DNA from: SKKY01 sp965228015
GTDB lineage: Bacteria > Bacillota > Peptococcia > Peptococcales > SKKY01
Length of the DNA: 64,000 nucleotides
NCBI GenBank assembly: GCA_965228015.1
Contig: OZ245787.1
Coordinates: 558,001-622,000 of the forward strand
Reading direction: 5' to 3'
Positions 19,699-28,493 of this stretch are shown here, piece after piece (positions within the stretch are counted from its first letter, which is position 1; every line of letters starts with the position of its first letter). A program made the translations under genes and the position numbers. Below the pieces are notes generated by a model. It saw only the letters and a program-made list of their open reading frames with translations, did not search any database and was not told the DNA's origin.

Positions 19699-20730
19699 TT
19701 AGTAAGTAATTATTTCTTTCTCTTTTACAATTTCTGTATTTAGAATTTCTTTTTTTGATTCCGGGAAAGATATTACTTCTGGATAACCATCACTAACATA
19801 TTTCTGATCAGGATTATCTTCAAAATATTTTATCCATTTATCTAAATTATCTTCAAAAACCTGAACTCTTTCCAAAGCATATGGTGGAAAGTTCTTGTTA
19901 TATGGAGATGGAGCGGGAGTTGACCCCACTAAAAGAACTCCTATATTTTCAAAAGCAGTTCCTTTATATTCTCCTCTAACTGACCATTCAGTTTCTTTCG
20001 TTCCAATTCCAAAAGGAAGGGCAAGAGTTTCAACTTTATAATCAGGTACTATATCTTTAACCATTTTAACAATTAAAGCTAATTCTTTCGCCGCTTCTTC
20101 CTTTGATAAAGTATTCATTTTAAGATGATTTACAGAATGGTTTCCGATATCCATTCCCGACTCAATAATATGGGTGATTTTCTTTTTTGATAATTCTGTC
20201 CCTTGACCAAAGGGTGTGTAGTAATTTATGAAGAATGTTGCCTCAAGACCAAAATCAGGAAATTCTTTATAAAAATTTTCAAGTACACCTACACCGGATT
20301 TAGGATCAACAATCATTTCTCCCTGTTCATTTTCTATATATCTGAACTGACCCTGGGTTCCATCATCAAAGGTAATAACCACCGGGGTTTTACCTGCAGA
20401 TATGTCGATATTTCCTTTAATCATATCTTTAAGACTAACTGCTACATAACCTGAGCTATATAGTTTTTCTAAATCCTGCCGAAAACTCTCGTAACTTCTT
20501 GCCCAGCGAACATCTTTATCTCCAATTGCATGATATTCAATAATCATAATCCGTCCAAGTTCATTTGCGGCAATTTCTTTTATTATCTCAGGATTAGGAA
20601 TATTTTCTTCGATTTTGTCAGACTCATCAATATTATTTGCTCCATTATGGTCAAGTTTTGGGATTTCATACTTACCGCACCCTGTAAACAGTATTAAAAC
20701 CAGAGCAATTATTATTATATACCTCCTCAT
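19699..20730 (-). CDS. polysaccharide deacetylase lipoprotein
   Basis: 343 codons. The signal peptide ends with lipobox LFTGC (Cys 18), so it should be a surface lipoprotein. The NodB-type domain has PVVITFDDGTQGQF (catalytic Asp and first metal Asp), MDIGNHSVNHLKM (metal His residues) and TLALPFGIGTKET. It probably deacetylates peptidoglycan or another cell-surface glycan; the exact substrate cannot be told. It lies between lepB and mazF in the same direction, separated from mazF by a terminator. Intact. Confidence 0.9.
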   Translation of the reverse strand: MRRYIIIIALVLILFTGCGKYEIPKLDHNGANNIDESDKIEENIPNPEIIKEIAANELGRIMIIEYHAIGDKDVRWARSYESFRQDLEKLYSSGYVAVSLKDMIKGNIDISAGKTPVVITFDDGTQGQFRYIENEQGEMIVDPKSGVGVLENFYKEFPDFGLEATFFINYYTPFGQGTELSKKKITHIIESGMDIGNHSVNHLKMNTLSKEEAAKELALIVKMVKDIVPDYKVETLALPFGIGTKETEWSVRGEYKGTAFENIGVLLVGSTPAPSPYNKNFPPYALERVQVFEDNLDKWIKYFEDNPDQKYVSDGYPEVISFPESKKEILNTEIVKEKEIITY

Positions 20731-20780
20731 TTTTCCTTTCCTCCTTGAAAATGTAAATTTTTATAAAACAACGGTTTTTT

Positions 20781-20818
20781 AATAAAAGAGCAGCCTCTAT
20801 TAAGGCTGCTCTTTTATT
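20781..20818 (-). terminator. terminator after mazF
   Basis: Perfect 15-bp stem (20781-20795 and 20804-20818) with AGAGCAGCC/GGCTGCTCT at its core and A/T flanks that supply a T tail in either direction; loop of 8. It ends the cdaA-to-mazF run of genes. Confidence 0.9.
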
Positions 20819-20841
20819 AATATGTATAAAATATGTATTAT

Positions 20842-21192
20842 TTACAATTCTATAAGCCCCAGACTTATTTCAATTGCTTTATCAACTTTATCCATTTGGC
20901 CTTTATGTGCCTGGCTTATTTTTTCTTTCAGCCTTCCCTTATCAATGGTTCGTAATTGTTCTAAAAGTATAACTGAATCTTTTAACAAACCGTTTTGCTT
21001 TGCATAAATCTCAACATGGGTTGGTAGTTTTGCCTTTGAGATTTTACTTGTTATAGCTGCAATTATTGTAGTAGGACTATATTGATTCCCTATATCGTTT
21101 TGTATTACCAATACAGGCCGGGTTCCCCCTTGTTCTGAGCCGACCACAGGACTGAGGTCGGCCATATATATATCTCCACGCTTTACGTTCAT
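20842..21192 (-). CDS. mazF: MazF/EndoA family mRNA interferase toxin
   Basis: 116 codons: MNVKRGDIYMADLSPVVGSEQGGTRPVLVIQND contains the family Arg and the GSEQGG loop; TIIAAITSK holds the conserved Thr; LPTHVEI and LLEQLRTIDK follow. EndoA of B. subtilis cuts single-stranded mRNA at UACAU-type sites and sits, as here, behind alr and its antitoxin. It starts 5 bases after the antitoxin stop, the usual toxin-second order. Intact. Confidence 0.95.
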   Translation of the reverse strand: MNVKRGDIYMADLSPVVGSEQGGTRPVLVIQNDIGNQYSPTTIIAAITSKISKAKLPTHVEIYAKQNGLLKDSVILLEQLRTIDKGRLKEKISQAHKGQMDKVDKAIEISLGLIEL

Positions 21193-21197
21193 TTTTT

Positions 21198-21467
21198 TTA
21201 CTCTCCAAACACTTTGTCTAAGAGTTCCTGAACCTCATCTTCTAAACATAAGCCCTCACAGGCAATTGATAGATTGATACTGGCCATCTCTTGATAGCCT
21301 GAGATCATTACATTTTTAATTTGATATCTTTCCTTTTCATTAAAAAAACTTCTCATGGCTGAGCCGACAATTTCCTCTTGAAAACTTGTTACAACTTGTC
21401 TTCTCACCTCTGGACTTTTTACAGCACTTCCATAATAAAATGTCATACCACTTTTTCCTCTATCCAT
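21198..21467 (-). CDS. probable antitoxin partner of MazF
   Basis: 89 codons. The position directly upstream of mazF and downstream of alr is that of EndoAI antitoxins. The sequence is not an obvious MazE: TFYYGSAVKSPEVRRQVVTSFQEEIVGSA could hold a helix pair, the middle has ERYQIKNVMISGYQEMASINLSIACEG, and the C-terminus LEDEVQELLDKVFGE is acidic as expected for toxin binding. I infer the role from context. A dedicated fold search would decide between a ribbon-helix-helix protein and something new. Confidence 0.65.
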   Translation of the reverse strand: MDRGKSGMTFYYGSAVKSPEVRRQVVTSFQEEIVGSAMRSFFNEKERYQIKNVMISGYQEMASINLSIACEGLCLEDEVQELLDKVFGE

Positions 21468-21549
21468 TAGTGCACCTCTGACTTTATGATCACTCTTTTA
21501 ATCAATGACATTATATAAATAAACATAAGAATGTGCAAGATTAAATAAA

Positions 21550-22671
21550 TTAATCTTTATATTTTCTCGGAACTCTTTCAGATATCATGCAAACAACTTC
21601 ATAATTAATAGTACCTAATTTATTTGCAATATTATCAGCACTTTCTCCCGCTCCCATAAGGATTACTTCATCTCCTTTATGGATGTTTTCAATCCCTTCA
21701 AGATCTGCCATACATTGATCCATACATATTTTCCCAATAATTTTTCTTTTTTCCCTTTTGACAATAACTTCACCTTTTCCAGTTAACAGACGAGTATAGC
21801 CATCTGCATATCCGATAGGTATTGTACCAACTTGAGTATCTTTTGCTGTTTCAAAAATTCCTCCATAGCTTATTAAAGTATCTTTAGGAATAACCTGTAC
21901 TCTGGAAAGCCTTGCCTTTAAAGTCATTGCAGGAATAAAGTTTTTGTCTTCGAAACAAACTTCATCAGAAGACCTTAAACCATATAAAATAATTCCGGCT
22001 CTAACCATATTGAAATGAGCCTGAGGAAGATCTAATATTCCCGCACTGTTCGAAATGTGTTTCCACCTGATTTTCTTTCCTGATAAAGCTTCAATTTTAT
22101 CTGCGAATTCCGAAAAAACCTTCAATTGATATTCTGCATAAGACTTGTTTTTTTCATCTGCTTTAGACAAATGAGAAAAAATTCCTTCTACAATAATATT
22201 TTCCATATTCATAATTTCATTAATTTCAAAAAGTCTTTTTTCATTAGGTAAAAATCCTATTCTAGTCATACCTGAATCGATTTTTAAATGCACTCTGGCT
22301 TTTAAGCCCATTTCTTTTGCTTTCTGATTAAGAAATCTGCTTTCTTCATGGTCAAAAATACAAAGAATTATATCGTTCTCAAGACATTTTTCATAATCCT
22401 CCTGGGGAGTCCAACCAAGAATAAGTATATTTTCAGTAAAATCTGCTCTTCTAAGTTCCAGAGCCTCTTCAAGAATTGCTACAGCAAAGAAATCTATTCC
22501 TTCTTCCTTTAATGCTTTTCCAGTTTCTACAGCTCCGTGACCATAAGCATTAGCTTTTATAACAGCAATTATTTTTTTATCTCCAACAATCTTTTTTATT
22601 TCTCTGACATTATTTTTTATTGCAGATAAGTCGATTTCAGCCCATACTGGTCTTTCAAACAAACTATTCAT
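21550..22671 (-). CDS. alr: alanine racemase
   Basis: PLP enzyme supplying D-Ala for peptidoglycan. 373 codons. The PLP lysine lies in VIKANAYGHGAVE (about residue 38) and the catalytic Tyr in GTIPIGYADGYTRL (about residue 266). ILGWTPQED, HLKIDSGMTRIGF, GIFSHLSKADE and GKICMDQCMADL are typical. The start ATG overlaps the end of nnrD by 8 bases. Its link to dat (D-amino acid transaminase, 47166) means two D-Ala routes are present. Intact. Confidence 0.96.
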   Translation of the reverse strand: MNSLFERPVWAEIDLSAIKNNVREIKKIVGDKKIIAVIKANAYGHGAVETGKALKEEGIDFFAVAILEEALELRRADFTENILILGWTPQEDYEKCLENDIILCIFDHEESRFLNQKAKEMGLKARVHLKIDSGMTRIGFLPNEKRLFEINEIMNMENIIVEGIFSHLSKADEKNKSYAEYQLKVFSEFADKIEALSGKKIRWKHISNSAGILDLPQAHFNMVRAGIILYGLRSSDEVCFEDKNFIPAMTLKARLSRVQVIPKDTLISYGGIFETAKDTQVGTIPIGYADGYTRLLTGKGEVIVKREKRKIIGKICMDQCMADLEGIENIHKGDEVILMGAGESADNIANKLGTINYEVVCMISERVPRKYKD

Positions 22672-23554
22672 CTCCTTGAATTTTTTTAATCCCCTGGGGT
22701 AAATATTTTATTAAGTTGGTAGCCATAACACAATATTCGGTAAGCTCTTCTGAGGCAATTTCCCCCGCCATCCCATGGAGATAAGCCCCAATAATCATAC
22801 TTTCCACAGGAGTTGCTTTTTGGGCTGCAAATCCTGCTATTATGCCAGATAGAACATCTCCTGCACCACCTTTGCTAAGAGCAGAATTCCCCGTCTTATT
22901 TATCCATAGATTCCCCTGAGGGTCAGATATTATAGTGCCATTGCCTTTAAGTAGCAAATAAACATTATACTTTTTGGCAAATTCTGCAACAGTTTTTTCT
23001 TTATTATTAAGAATATACTCAACAGAATAACCAAAAATTCTGGAAAATTCTTTAGGATGGGGGGTTAATATTATTTCCCCTTTATTTTCCAATAATAATT
23101 CAGGATTGTTTTTTAAAAGGTTTATCCCATCTCCGTCAATAATTAATGTATTCTTATTATTTAACACAAGATCCCCGGCTGCTTCCTCCAGATCCAGGTT
23201 TTGGCCTACTCCGCACCCAAAAACAATAATGTCTTTTTTTCCAATTTCACTTTCTATATCAAAATATAAATCTTTCGAAAATGTATCAAAAAGACTTTCA
23301 TTTACTACTTTAACAATTACTTCAGGTATATCTGTTTTTAAAAAAGATGCAAAGCTCTCCCCGGCAAAGGATTTAACCAATCCCCCTCCCGCTGCATAAG
23401 CCCCCCTGGAAACAAGACGAGAAGCCCCTGGCATTTCTTTAGATCCACAAAGGACTAAAACAGTACCATAGCTTCCTTTATGACTTTCGGCAAATCTTTG
23501 GGGAATTATTTTTTTTACTAATTTAGAATCAATTTCACTGGCCATTTCAATCAC
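22664..23554 (-). CDS. nnrD: ADP-dependent NAD(P)H-hydrate dehydratase
   Basis: Repairs hydrated NAD(P)H. 296 codons cover only the dehydratase (ribokinase-like) domain: SHKGSYGTVLVLCGSKEMPGASRL, DGDGINLL, ILTPHPKEFSRIFG and NSALSKGGAGDVLSGIIAGF, with the catalytic Asp in the last block. In many bacteria it is fused to the epimerase NnrE; here no epimerase domain is attached and none is in the window. The start could be MIEMASE or the internal MASEID. It overlaps acpS by 4 bases. Intact. Confidence 0.92.
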   Translation of the reverse strand: MIEMASEIDSKLVKKIIPQRFAESHKGSYGTVLVLCGSKEMPGASRLVSRGAYAAGGGLVKSFAGESFASFLKTDIPEVIVKVVNESLFDTFSKDLYFDIESEIGKKDIIVFGCGVGQNLDLEEAAGDLVLNNKNTLIIDGDGINLLKNNPELLLENKGEIILTPHPKEFSRIFGYSVEYILNNKEKTVAEFAKKYNVYLLLKGNGTIISDPQGNLWINKTGNSALSKGGAGDVLSGIIAGFAAQKATPVESMIIGAYLHGMAGEIASEELTEYCVMATNLIKYLPQGIKKIQGDE

Positions 23555-23925
23555 CCCTGAATGATTACAAAAGCTGTTGCCGTATCCTTAGAATGACTGA
23601 GGCTGATTTGAATTTCCTGTGCCCCAGTTTCCTTAAAAATTAGCAATGCCGTGTTTTTCAATATAATTTCTGGTTTTCCATTTTTATCATTTAATATTTC
23701 TATATCCTGAAAAGAAAATTTTGTAAATCCACTTCCTAGAGCCTTGGCAACAGCTTCTTTTCCTGCAAACCTTGCAGCAACTGATTGATACCTGCTTCCA
23801 AAAGAAAAGCAATATTCTTTTTCTTTTTCAGTTAGTATACGGTCAAGAAACCGGGGATTTTTCTCCCCGGCTTTCTTAATTCTTTCTATTTTAATTATAT
23901 CATTACCTATTCCAATGATTTTCAA
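23551..23925 (-). CDS. acpS: holo-[acyl-carrier-protein] synthase
   Basis: Transfers phosphopantetheine from CoA to ACP. 124 codons. GIGNDIIKIERIKK carries the Mg-binding Asp and RFAGKEAVAKALGSGF the Glu; ISLSHSKDTATAFVII is the C-terminal motif. Overlaps glmM and nnrD by 4 bases on each side, so all three are translationally coupled. Intact. Confidence 0.96.
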   Translation of the reverse strand: MKIIGIGNDIIKIERIKKAGEKNPRFLDRILTEKEKEYCFSFGSRYQSVAARFAGKEAVAKALGSGFTKFSFQDIEILNDKNGKPEIILKNTALLIFKETGAQEIQISLSHSKDTATAFVIIQG

Positions 23926-25268
23926 CTTAATTCACCAAGAATAATATTTTTTAATTCAAGAGCTATTTCATTAATCTCTTCCTGATTACTTCCTTCAACC
24001 ATAACCCGGATAAGGTTCTCTGTACCAGAAGCTCTAACCAGGATTCGTCCCTCACTGCCTAATTTTTCTTCATATTTTAAAACGCTTTCTTTAATTACCT
24101 GGTTTTGTTCCCATCCATCTTGTTTGGAAACTTTAGCATTTTCTAATACTTGAGGGGATTTTATAAAGTCTTTAAAAATTTCTTCCGTACTTTGAGCTTT
24201 TTCTGATAGTAAACGGAGAAAGATAAGTGCTGTCAAAATTCCATCCCCTGTTGTGTTATGATCCAAAAAAATCAGATGCCCGGATTGTTCTCCTCCAAAT
24301 GAGCCGTCATTTTTTTTCATTTCTTCAAGAACATAGCGGTCTCCCACCTTGGCTTCAATGAAATTTATACTTTCTTGAGCAAGAAATTTTTTCAACCCAA
24401 GATTACTCATTACAGTTCCTACAACCAATTTTTTTTTCAAAAGATCTTTCTTTTTTAAGTCCCTGGAAATTATGGCCATAATCATATCTCCATCGATTTC
24501 CATACCTTTATGATCCACAAAAAGGACCCTGTCAGAATCTCCATCATGGGCTATACCAATGTCTGCTTTTTCTCTAATAACTTCTTCTTTTAAATTTTCC
24601 AGATGTGTTGAGCCACAATTAAGGTTAATGTTCAATCCATTTGGTTCATTGTTTATTGCTTTAAAGTTACACTCATTGATTTTGAGAATTTCAGGCATAA
24701 TTTTTGAGGCAGAACCATTTGCACAATCAACTATTATTTTTATATTTCCAGTATTCAGAGGAAATTTTTCCAATAAAAAGTCTTTATAGATATTTAATAA
24801 CTCTGAGCCATTGTAAATTCTTCCTGTTTTATCTCCCTTTACCCCGGTAACATTTTCAGTTTTACCTTCTAAAATAAAGTTTTCAATAATTTCTTCTGTT
24901 TGATCAGGAAGCTTATAACCATTGCTGTCAAAAAACTTAATCCCATTATCTATTGCAGGGTTATGTGATGCAGAAATCATAACACCAGAAATATAATCTA
25001 AATTTTTAGTTAAATATGCTACCGCAGGAGTTGGACATACTCCTAATATATATACATCAACACCCATGGAACAAATTCCTGCTGCTAAAGAGGCTTCTAA
25101 CATATCTCCTGAAATTCTTGTATCTTTACCTATTATTATTCCTTTGTTTTTATGCTCAGTGCCTTTTAATACATAAGCTGCTGCTTTACCCAGTTTAAAA
25201 GCAAGGTCAGAAGTTAAAAAAGAATTGGCTTCCCCTCTTACTCCATCTGTTCCGAATAATTTTCCCAT
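23922..25268 (-). CDS. glmM: phosphoglucosamine mutase
   Basis: Converts GlcN-6-P to GlcN-1-P for UDP-GlcNAc. 448 codons. KLFGTDGVRGEAN at the start, the phosphoserine loop VMISASHNPAIDNGIKFF (Ser about residue 100), the metal loop AHDGDSDRVLFVD, GGEQSGHLIF and RASGTENLIRVMVEG. It lies behind cdaR and cdaA; this cdaA-cdaR-glmM order is the conserved module that ties c-di-AMP synthesis to wall precursors. Intact. Confidence 0.98.
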   Translation of the reverse strand: MGKLFGTDGVRGEANSFLTSDLAFKLGKAAAYVLKGTEHKNKGIIIGKDTRISGDMLEASLAAGICSMGVDVYILGVCPTPAVAYLTKNLDYISGVMISASHNPAIDNGIKFFDSNGYKLPDQTEEIIENFILEGKTENVTGVKGDKTGRIYNGSELLNIYKDFLLEKFPLNTGNIKIIVDCANGSASKIMPEILKINECNFKAINNEPNGLNINLNCGSTHLENLKEEVIREKADIGIAHDGDSDRVLFVDHKGMEIDGDMIMAIISRDLKKKDLLKKKLVVGTVMSNLGLKKFLAQESINFIEAKVGDRYVLEEMKKNDGSFGGEQSGHLIFLDHNTTGDGILTALIFLRLLSEKAQSTEEIFKDFIKSPQVLENAKVSKQDGWEQNQVIKESVLKYEEKLGSEGRILVRASGTENLIRVMVEGSNQEEINEIALELKNIILGELS

Positions 25269-25291
25269 TATATTTGTTTTTCTCCTTAATT

Positions 25292-26473
25292 TTAATTTTC
25301 TCTCGTTAGTGTAACCTTTCCAGGAGTAATTTCTACAACTTCTATATTTTCTGGCTTTTCAATCTTCACTTCAAATTCCTGATTAGTAGCGGAATATTTC
25401 TCTGCATCTACATAAATGTGAAGATTTTCAATTAAGAAATCCCTAAATTCCAGATCGTCTCCTTTTAATACTACACTAATTACTTCATTACTTGATTTCA
25501 ACGACACTCCCTCGGGAGCATTTCTGATTTCAATTTGTTTTTGAACTCTTTTTTCAACAACATTTTTTTCGAACAGTATTACAACTTTTAAATTATCTTC
25601 GTATAAAGACTGAATATTTTCGGGAACATTTAAAGTTACTTCCCTGAGAATTTCATCCTTATGATTACTTATATCTACTGGTGTCGTTCTAATTTCACGA
25701 ATATTTTCTATAACTTCATTGGCTCCGCTTATTCTGACAATTTCAGGTTCCACAACAATTCTTGAAACCTTGTATCCGTAAGCGGGAATACCTGAAACCG
25801 ACACTGCAACAGGAACTGATTTACTTGGATTGTCTTCAATTACAGGTATAAAAATATCTACAAGTTCTGGTCTTATTTCAATAATATCCTCATCAACAAT
25901 CCCTGCTACTCCCCTTATTCTGGGAATTAATTTAAGAGAAAGATTTGATTCTGCATTATCAAGATTTACATCAACTTCTGCTGAATTAATAGAATTTATC
26001 ATTTCCCTTGAGCCGCTTACAGTAACATGGGTTGTTTTTAAACTTGGTTCAAAAGCAGTGAAACCCTCTTTAGCTTTTCCAGAGATATTAACTTTTAGAG
26101 GAACTGGTTTTTGCCCTTTTTCATCTATATTTAAAAATATACTTTGAGGAGATATCGAAACCACTCTTACCCCTGAGGGGTTTTTTACTATTACCGGATA
26201 CTCATTTTCTCCTGTTTCTGCATCTTTTAAATCAACAGTAACAGAAAAATCAGATACTTTAAGATTATTAACAGCAATCTGATCTCCTCTGATACTAATA
26301 TTTACTGTCGGCATTTTTGCAGAGGGAGTTAATGATTCTTCAAGATTTATATATTGAACATCCGCAGTAAAAGTTCTTTCCTGAAATATATTCTCTTCAG
26401 CAACAACATATATCCAAAGTGATATGGCTATAAGCACAGACATCAGCTGGTATATTTTTTTTGAAGATTTCAC
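25292..26473 (-). CDS. cdaR: YbbR-domain regulator of the c-di-AMP cyclase (CdaR)
   Basis: 393 codons: one N-terminal membrane segment (about residues 8-23, LMSVLIAISLWIYVVA) and an extracytoplasmic chain of YbbR repeats, about four, recognised by recurring patterns such as KPVPLKVNISGKAKEGF and SKSVPVAVSVSGIPAYGY at roughly 80-90 residue spacing. CdaR controls CdaA at the membrane. Its start overlaps the cdaA stop by 4 bases. Intact. Confidence 0.92.
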   Translation of the reverse strand: MKSSKKIYQLMSVLIAISLWIYVVAEENIFQERTFTADVQYINLEESLTPSAKMPTVNISIRGDQIAVNNLKVSDFSVTVDLKDAETGENEYPVIVKNPSGVRVVSISPQSIFLNIDEKGQKPVPLKVNISGKAKEGFTAFEPSLKTTHVTVSGSREMINSINSAEVDVNLDNAESNLSLKLIPRIRGVAGIVDEDIIEIRPELVDIFIPVIEDNPSKSVPVAVSVSGIPAYGYKVSRIVVEPEIVRISGANEVIENIREIRTTPVDISNHKDEILREVTLNVPENIQSLYEDNLKVVILFEKNVVEKRVQKQIEIRNAPEGVSLKSSNEVISVVLKGDDLEFRDFLIENLHIYVDAEKYSATNQEFEVKIEKPENIEVVEITPGKVTLTREN

Positions 26474-27291
26474 TTTTTAAACCTCCAGGGGAAAATATCT
26501 TTAATTCCTTGGTTTTGTTCAATCTCTACCTTTTCTAATATATGTTTTTTTAATTCCGCTTCATTATAGTTTCTTTTTAACACTCCATCTTCAGCAATAG
26601 AAATAGTTCCTGTTTCTTCAGAAACTGCGATAACAAGGGCATCAGAATTTTCCGAAAGTCCTATTGCTGCTCTGTGCCTTGTACCTAAATCCTTACTTAC
26701 TTTAGAACTTATAGTTAAAGGAAGAAAGCATCCTGCAGCCTGAATTCTGCTTTTTCTTATTATTACTGCTCCATCGTGAAGAAGGGTATTCGGGAAAAAG
26801 ATATTCTTCAATAATTCTTTTGTTACCTTCGCTTCAAGTACTGTTCCTGTTTCGATAATATCAGCAAGTCCGATTTTTCTTTCAATTACAATTAATGCAC
26901 CAGTTTTTTTTGAGGATAATTCCATAGATGCACTAACAATATTATCAACTGTTTCTTCAGCACTTTTATCTTCCCAAAAACTTACGAAACTGACAAACCC
27001 TCCACGGCCGATTTTTTCCAGCATTCTTCTTAGTTCAGGCTGAAACACAATTGGAAGTGCAACTAACAAAATAGTCTGGGCTCTCTCCAAAATCCAGTTA
27101 ATCATACTTAAACCAAGATATTTACTTATACCTGTTGCAAAAAGCAATATTATTAATCCTTTTAATAATTGCTCTGCACGGGTATCTTTAATAAGCATGA
27201 ATATTTTATAAATAAAAAATGCCACAATTATAATATCTATTAAGCTAACAAAGGACATAATACCTAATAATCTCTCTACCAAAATATCCAC
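26470..27291 (-). CDS. cdaA: diadenylate cyclase CdaA
   Basis: Makes c-di-AMP from two ATP. 273 codons: three membrane segments in the first 100 residues, then the DAC domain with the two diagnostic motifs DGA (in LLHDGAVIIRKS) and RHR (in LGTRHRAAIGLSE), followed by VIAVSEETGTISIAEDG. First gene of a leftward run that extends to mazF. Intact. Confidence 0.97.
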   Translation of the reverse strand: MDILVERLLGIMSFVSLIDIIIVAFFIYKIFMLIKDTRAEQLLKGLIILLFATGISKYLGLSMINWILERAQTILLVALPIVFQPELRRMLEKIGRGGFVSFVSFWEDKSAEETVDNIVSASMELSSKKTGALIVIERKIGLADIIETGTVLEAKVTKELLKNIFFPNTLLHDGAVIIRKSRIQAAGCFLPLTISSKVSKDLGTRHRAAIGLSENSDALVIAVSEETGTISIAEDGVLKRNYNEAELKKHILEKVEIEQNQGIKDIFPWRFKK

Positions 27292-27320
27292 CGTCCAAAT
27301 ATAATAATAACTATCAACAT

Positions 27321-27353
27321 ATTATATCAAAATTACCATAAATTTGATATAAT
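27321..27353. promoter_or_regulatory. divergent promoter palindrome between cdaA and DUF881
   Basis: ATTATATCAAA (27321-27331) and TTTGATATAAT (27343-27353) are exact reverse complements 11 bases apart. Each contains a -10-like TATAAT reading outward, so one symmetrical element could serve both the leftward cdaA operon and the rightward DUF881 operon. The -35 regions are poor matches. Confidence 0.5.
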
Positions 27354-27391
27354 ACAACAATACCTTAAAATATTTTTTTAGGAGGATTAGC

Positions 27392-28111
27392 GTGAAAAAG
27401 AATATCGCAGTATTAACATTAATTACAGTTTTATCTGGTTTCTTTTTCGTTTCAGTTTATAATTATCAGCTTATTTCAAATATAAAAAGCAATCCTCAAA
27501 GAAACAGTTCTCTTGTAAGAATTATTGAAAACCTTGAATTAGAAATAGAAGCTGATCAAGAACGTCTTAACGAAATGAGATCAAAAATAGAAAATATAGA
27601 GCTTCAGCTTGCTGATGAACAAAAAAATATACAAACTTTAAGAAATGAACTCTCACAGCAAAAAAAAGCAGCTGGACTTATTCCTCTTCAAGGCACAGGA
27701 ATTAAGGTTGTACTTGATGATAATAAAGATGGTTTATCGGAAAACCCGGAAAGCAATCCAAATAATTATATTGTCCACTATGAAAGTCTTTTAGCTCTTG
27801 TTGAAGAAATAAAAAGAGCTGGAGCAGAAGCTGTTTCAATTAACGAGCAAAGACTAATTACTAATTCAGATATTCGGTGTGTTGGTAATGTAATCCTTGT
27901 TAACACCACAAGGATTGCTCCTCCTTTTGAAATTTCCGCAATAGGTAATCCATTACTTATTGAAAAATATATTCTGAATTCCAGTGAATATGATTTTCTT
28001 CTTTCATCGGAAATACCCGTCAGTTACGAATTATTTACTGATGAAAATGTAATTACCGTACCAAGTTATAAAAGTGATATAACTTTTTCTTATACTCAGT
28101 TAGCTAACTAA
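27392..28111 (+). CDS. DUF881 family protein 1
   Basis: 239 codons. An N-terminal membrane segment (about 7-25) is followed by a coiled coil at about residues 40-90 (IIENLELEIEADQERLNEMR and on) and a C-terminal DUF881 domain with LQGTGIKVVLDD, VHYESLLALVEEIKRAGAEAVSINEQRL and NVILVNTTRIAPPFEISAIGNP. It corresponds to B. subtilis YlxW/YlxX, which flank sbp near ftsA-ftsZ. The role is unproven, with the cell envelope or division suggested. RBS AGGAGG precedes a GTG start. Intact. Confidence 0.88.
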   Translation: MKKNIAVLTLITVLSGFFFVSVYNYQLISNIKSNPQRNSSLVRIIENLELEIEADQERLNEMRSKIENIELQLADEQKNIQTLRNELSQQKKAAGLIPLQGTGIKVVLDDNKDGLSENPESNPNNYIVHYESLLALVEEIKRAGAEAVSINEQRLITNSDIRCVGNVILVNTTRIAPPFEISAIGNPLLIEKYILNSSEYDFLLSSEIPVSYELFTDENVITVPSYKSDITFSYTQLAN

Positions 28112-28127
28112 TCAGGGAGTGTTGTTT

Positions 28128-28493
28128 ATGTGGTTCTTACCATTTTTAGGGCTTTTTGCCGGAGCAGCCCTTGGATATCTTTTAAATATCGAAATACCTG
28201 CTCACCTTGTTAAATATTTCTCAGTAGCTTTTCTTGCTGCTTTGGATACAATTTTTGGAGGTATTAAAAGCATTCAAAATGAAAGTTTTGAAGGAATCTT
28301 CCTAATTACCGGTTTCTTTACTAATATGCTAGTCGCTGGTTTTTTTGCATATATAGGAGATAGCATTGGTGTTGATCTTTATCTTGCTGCAGTTTTTGCC
28401 TTTGGAGTAAGAATTTTTAGTAATATCTCACAAATAAGACACAACATAATTGGAAAATATTTTAATACAAATCGGAATGATAATAATGAATAA
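28128..28493 (+). CDS. sbp: small basic membrane protein Sbp (DUF1290)
   Basis: About 121 codons from ATG 28128 (GTG 28119 is the alternative). Three hydrophobic segments: FLPFLGLFAGAALGYLL, a middle stretch LVKYFSVAFLAALDTIFGGI, and ITGFFTNMLVAGFFAYIGD. The end FGVRIFSNISQIRHNIIGKYF is typical. It sits between two DUF881 genes exactly as in other Bacillota and overlaps the second one by 8 bases. Function unknown. Intact. Confidence 0.88.
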   Translation: MWFLPFLGLFAGAALGYLLNIEIPAHLVKYFSVAFLAALDTIFGGIKSIQNESFEGIFLITGFFTNMLVAGFFAYIGDSIGVDLYLAAVFAFGVRIFSNISQIRHNIIGKYFNTNRNDNNE

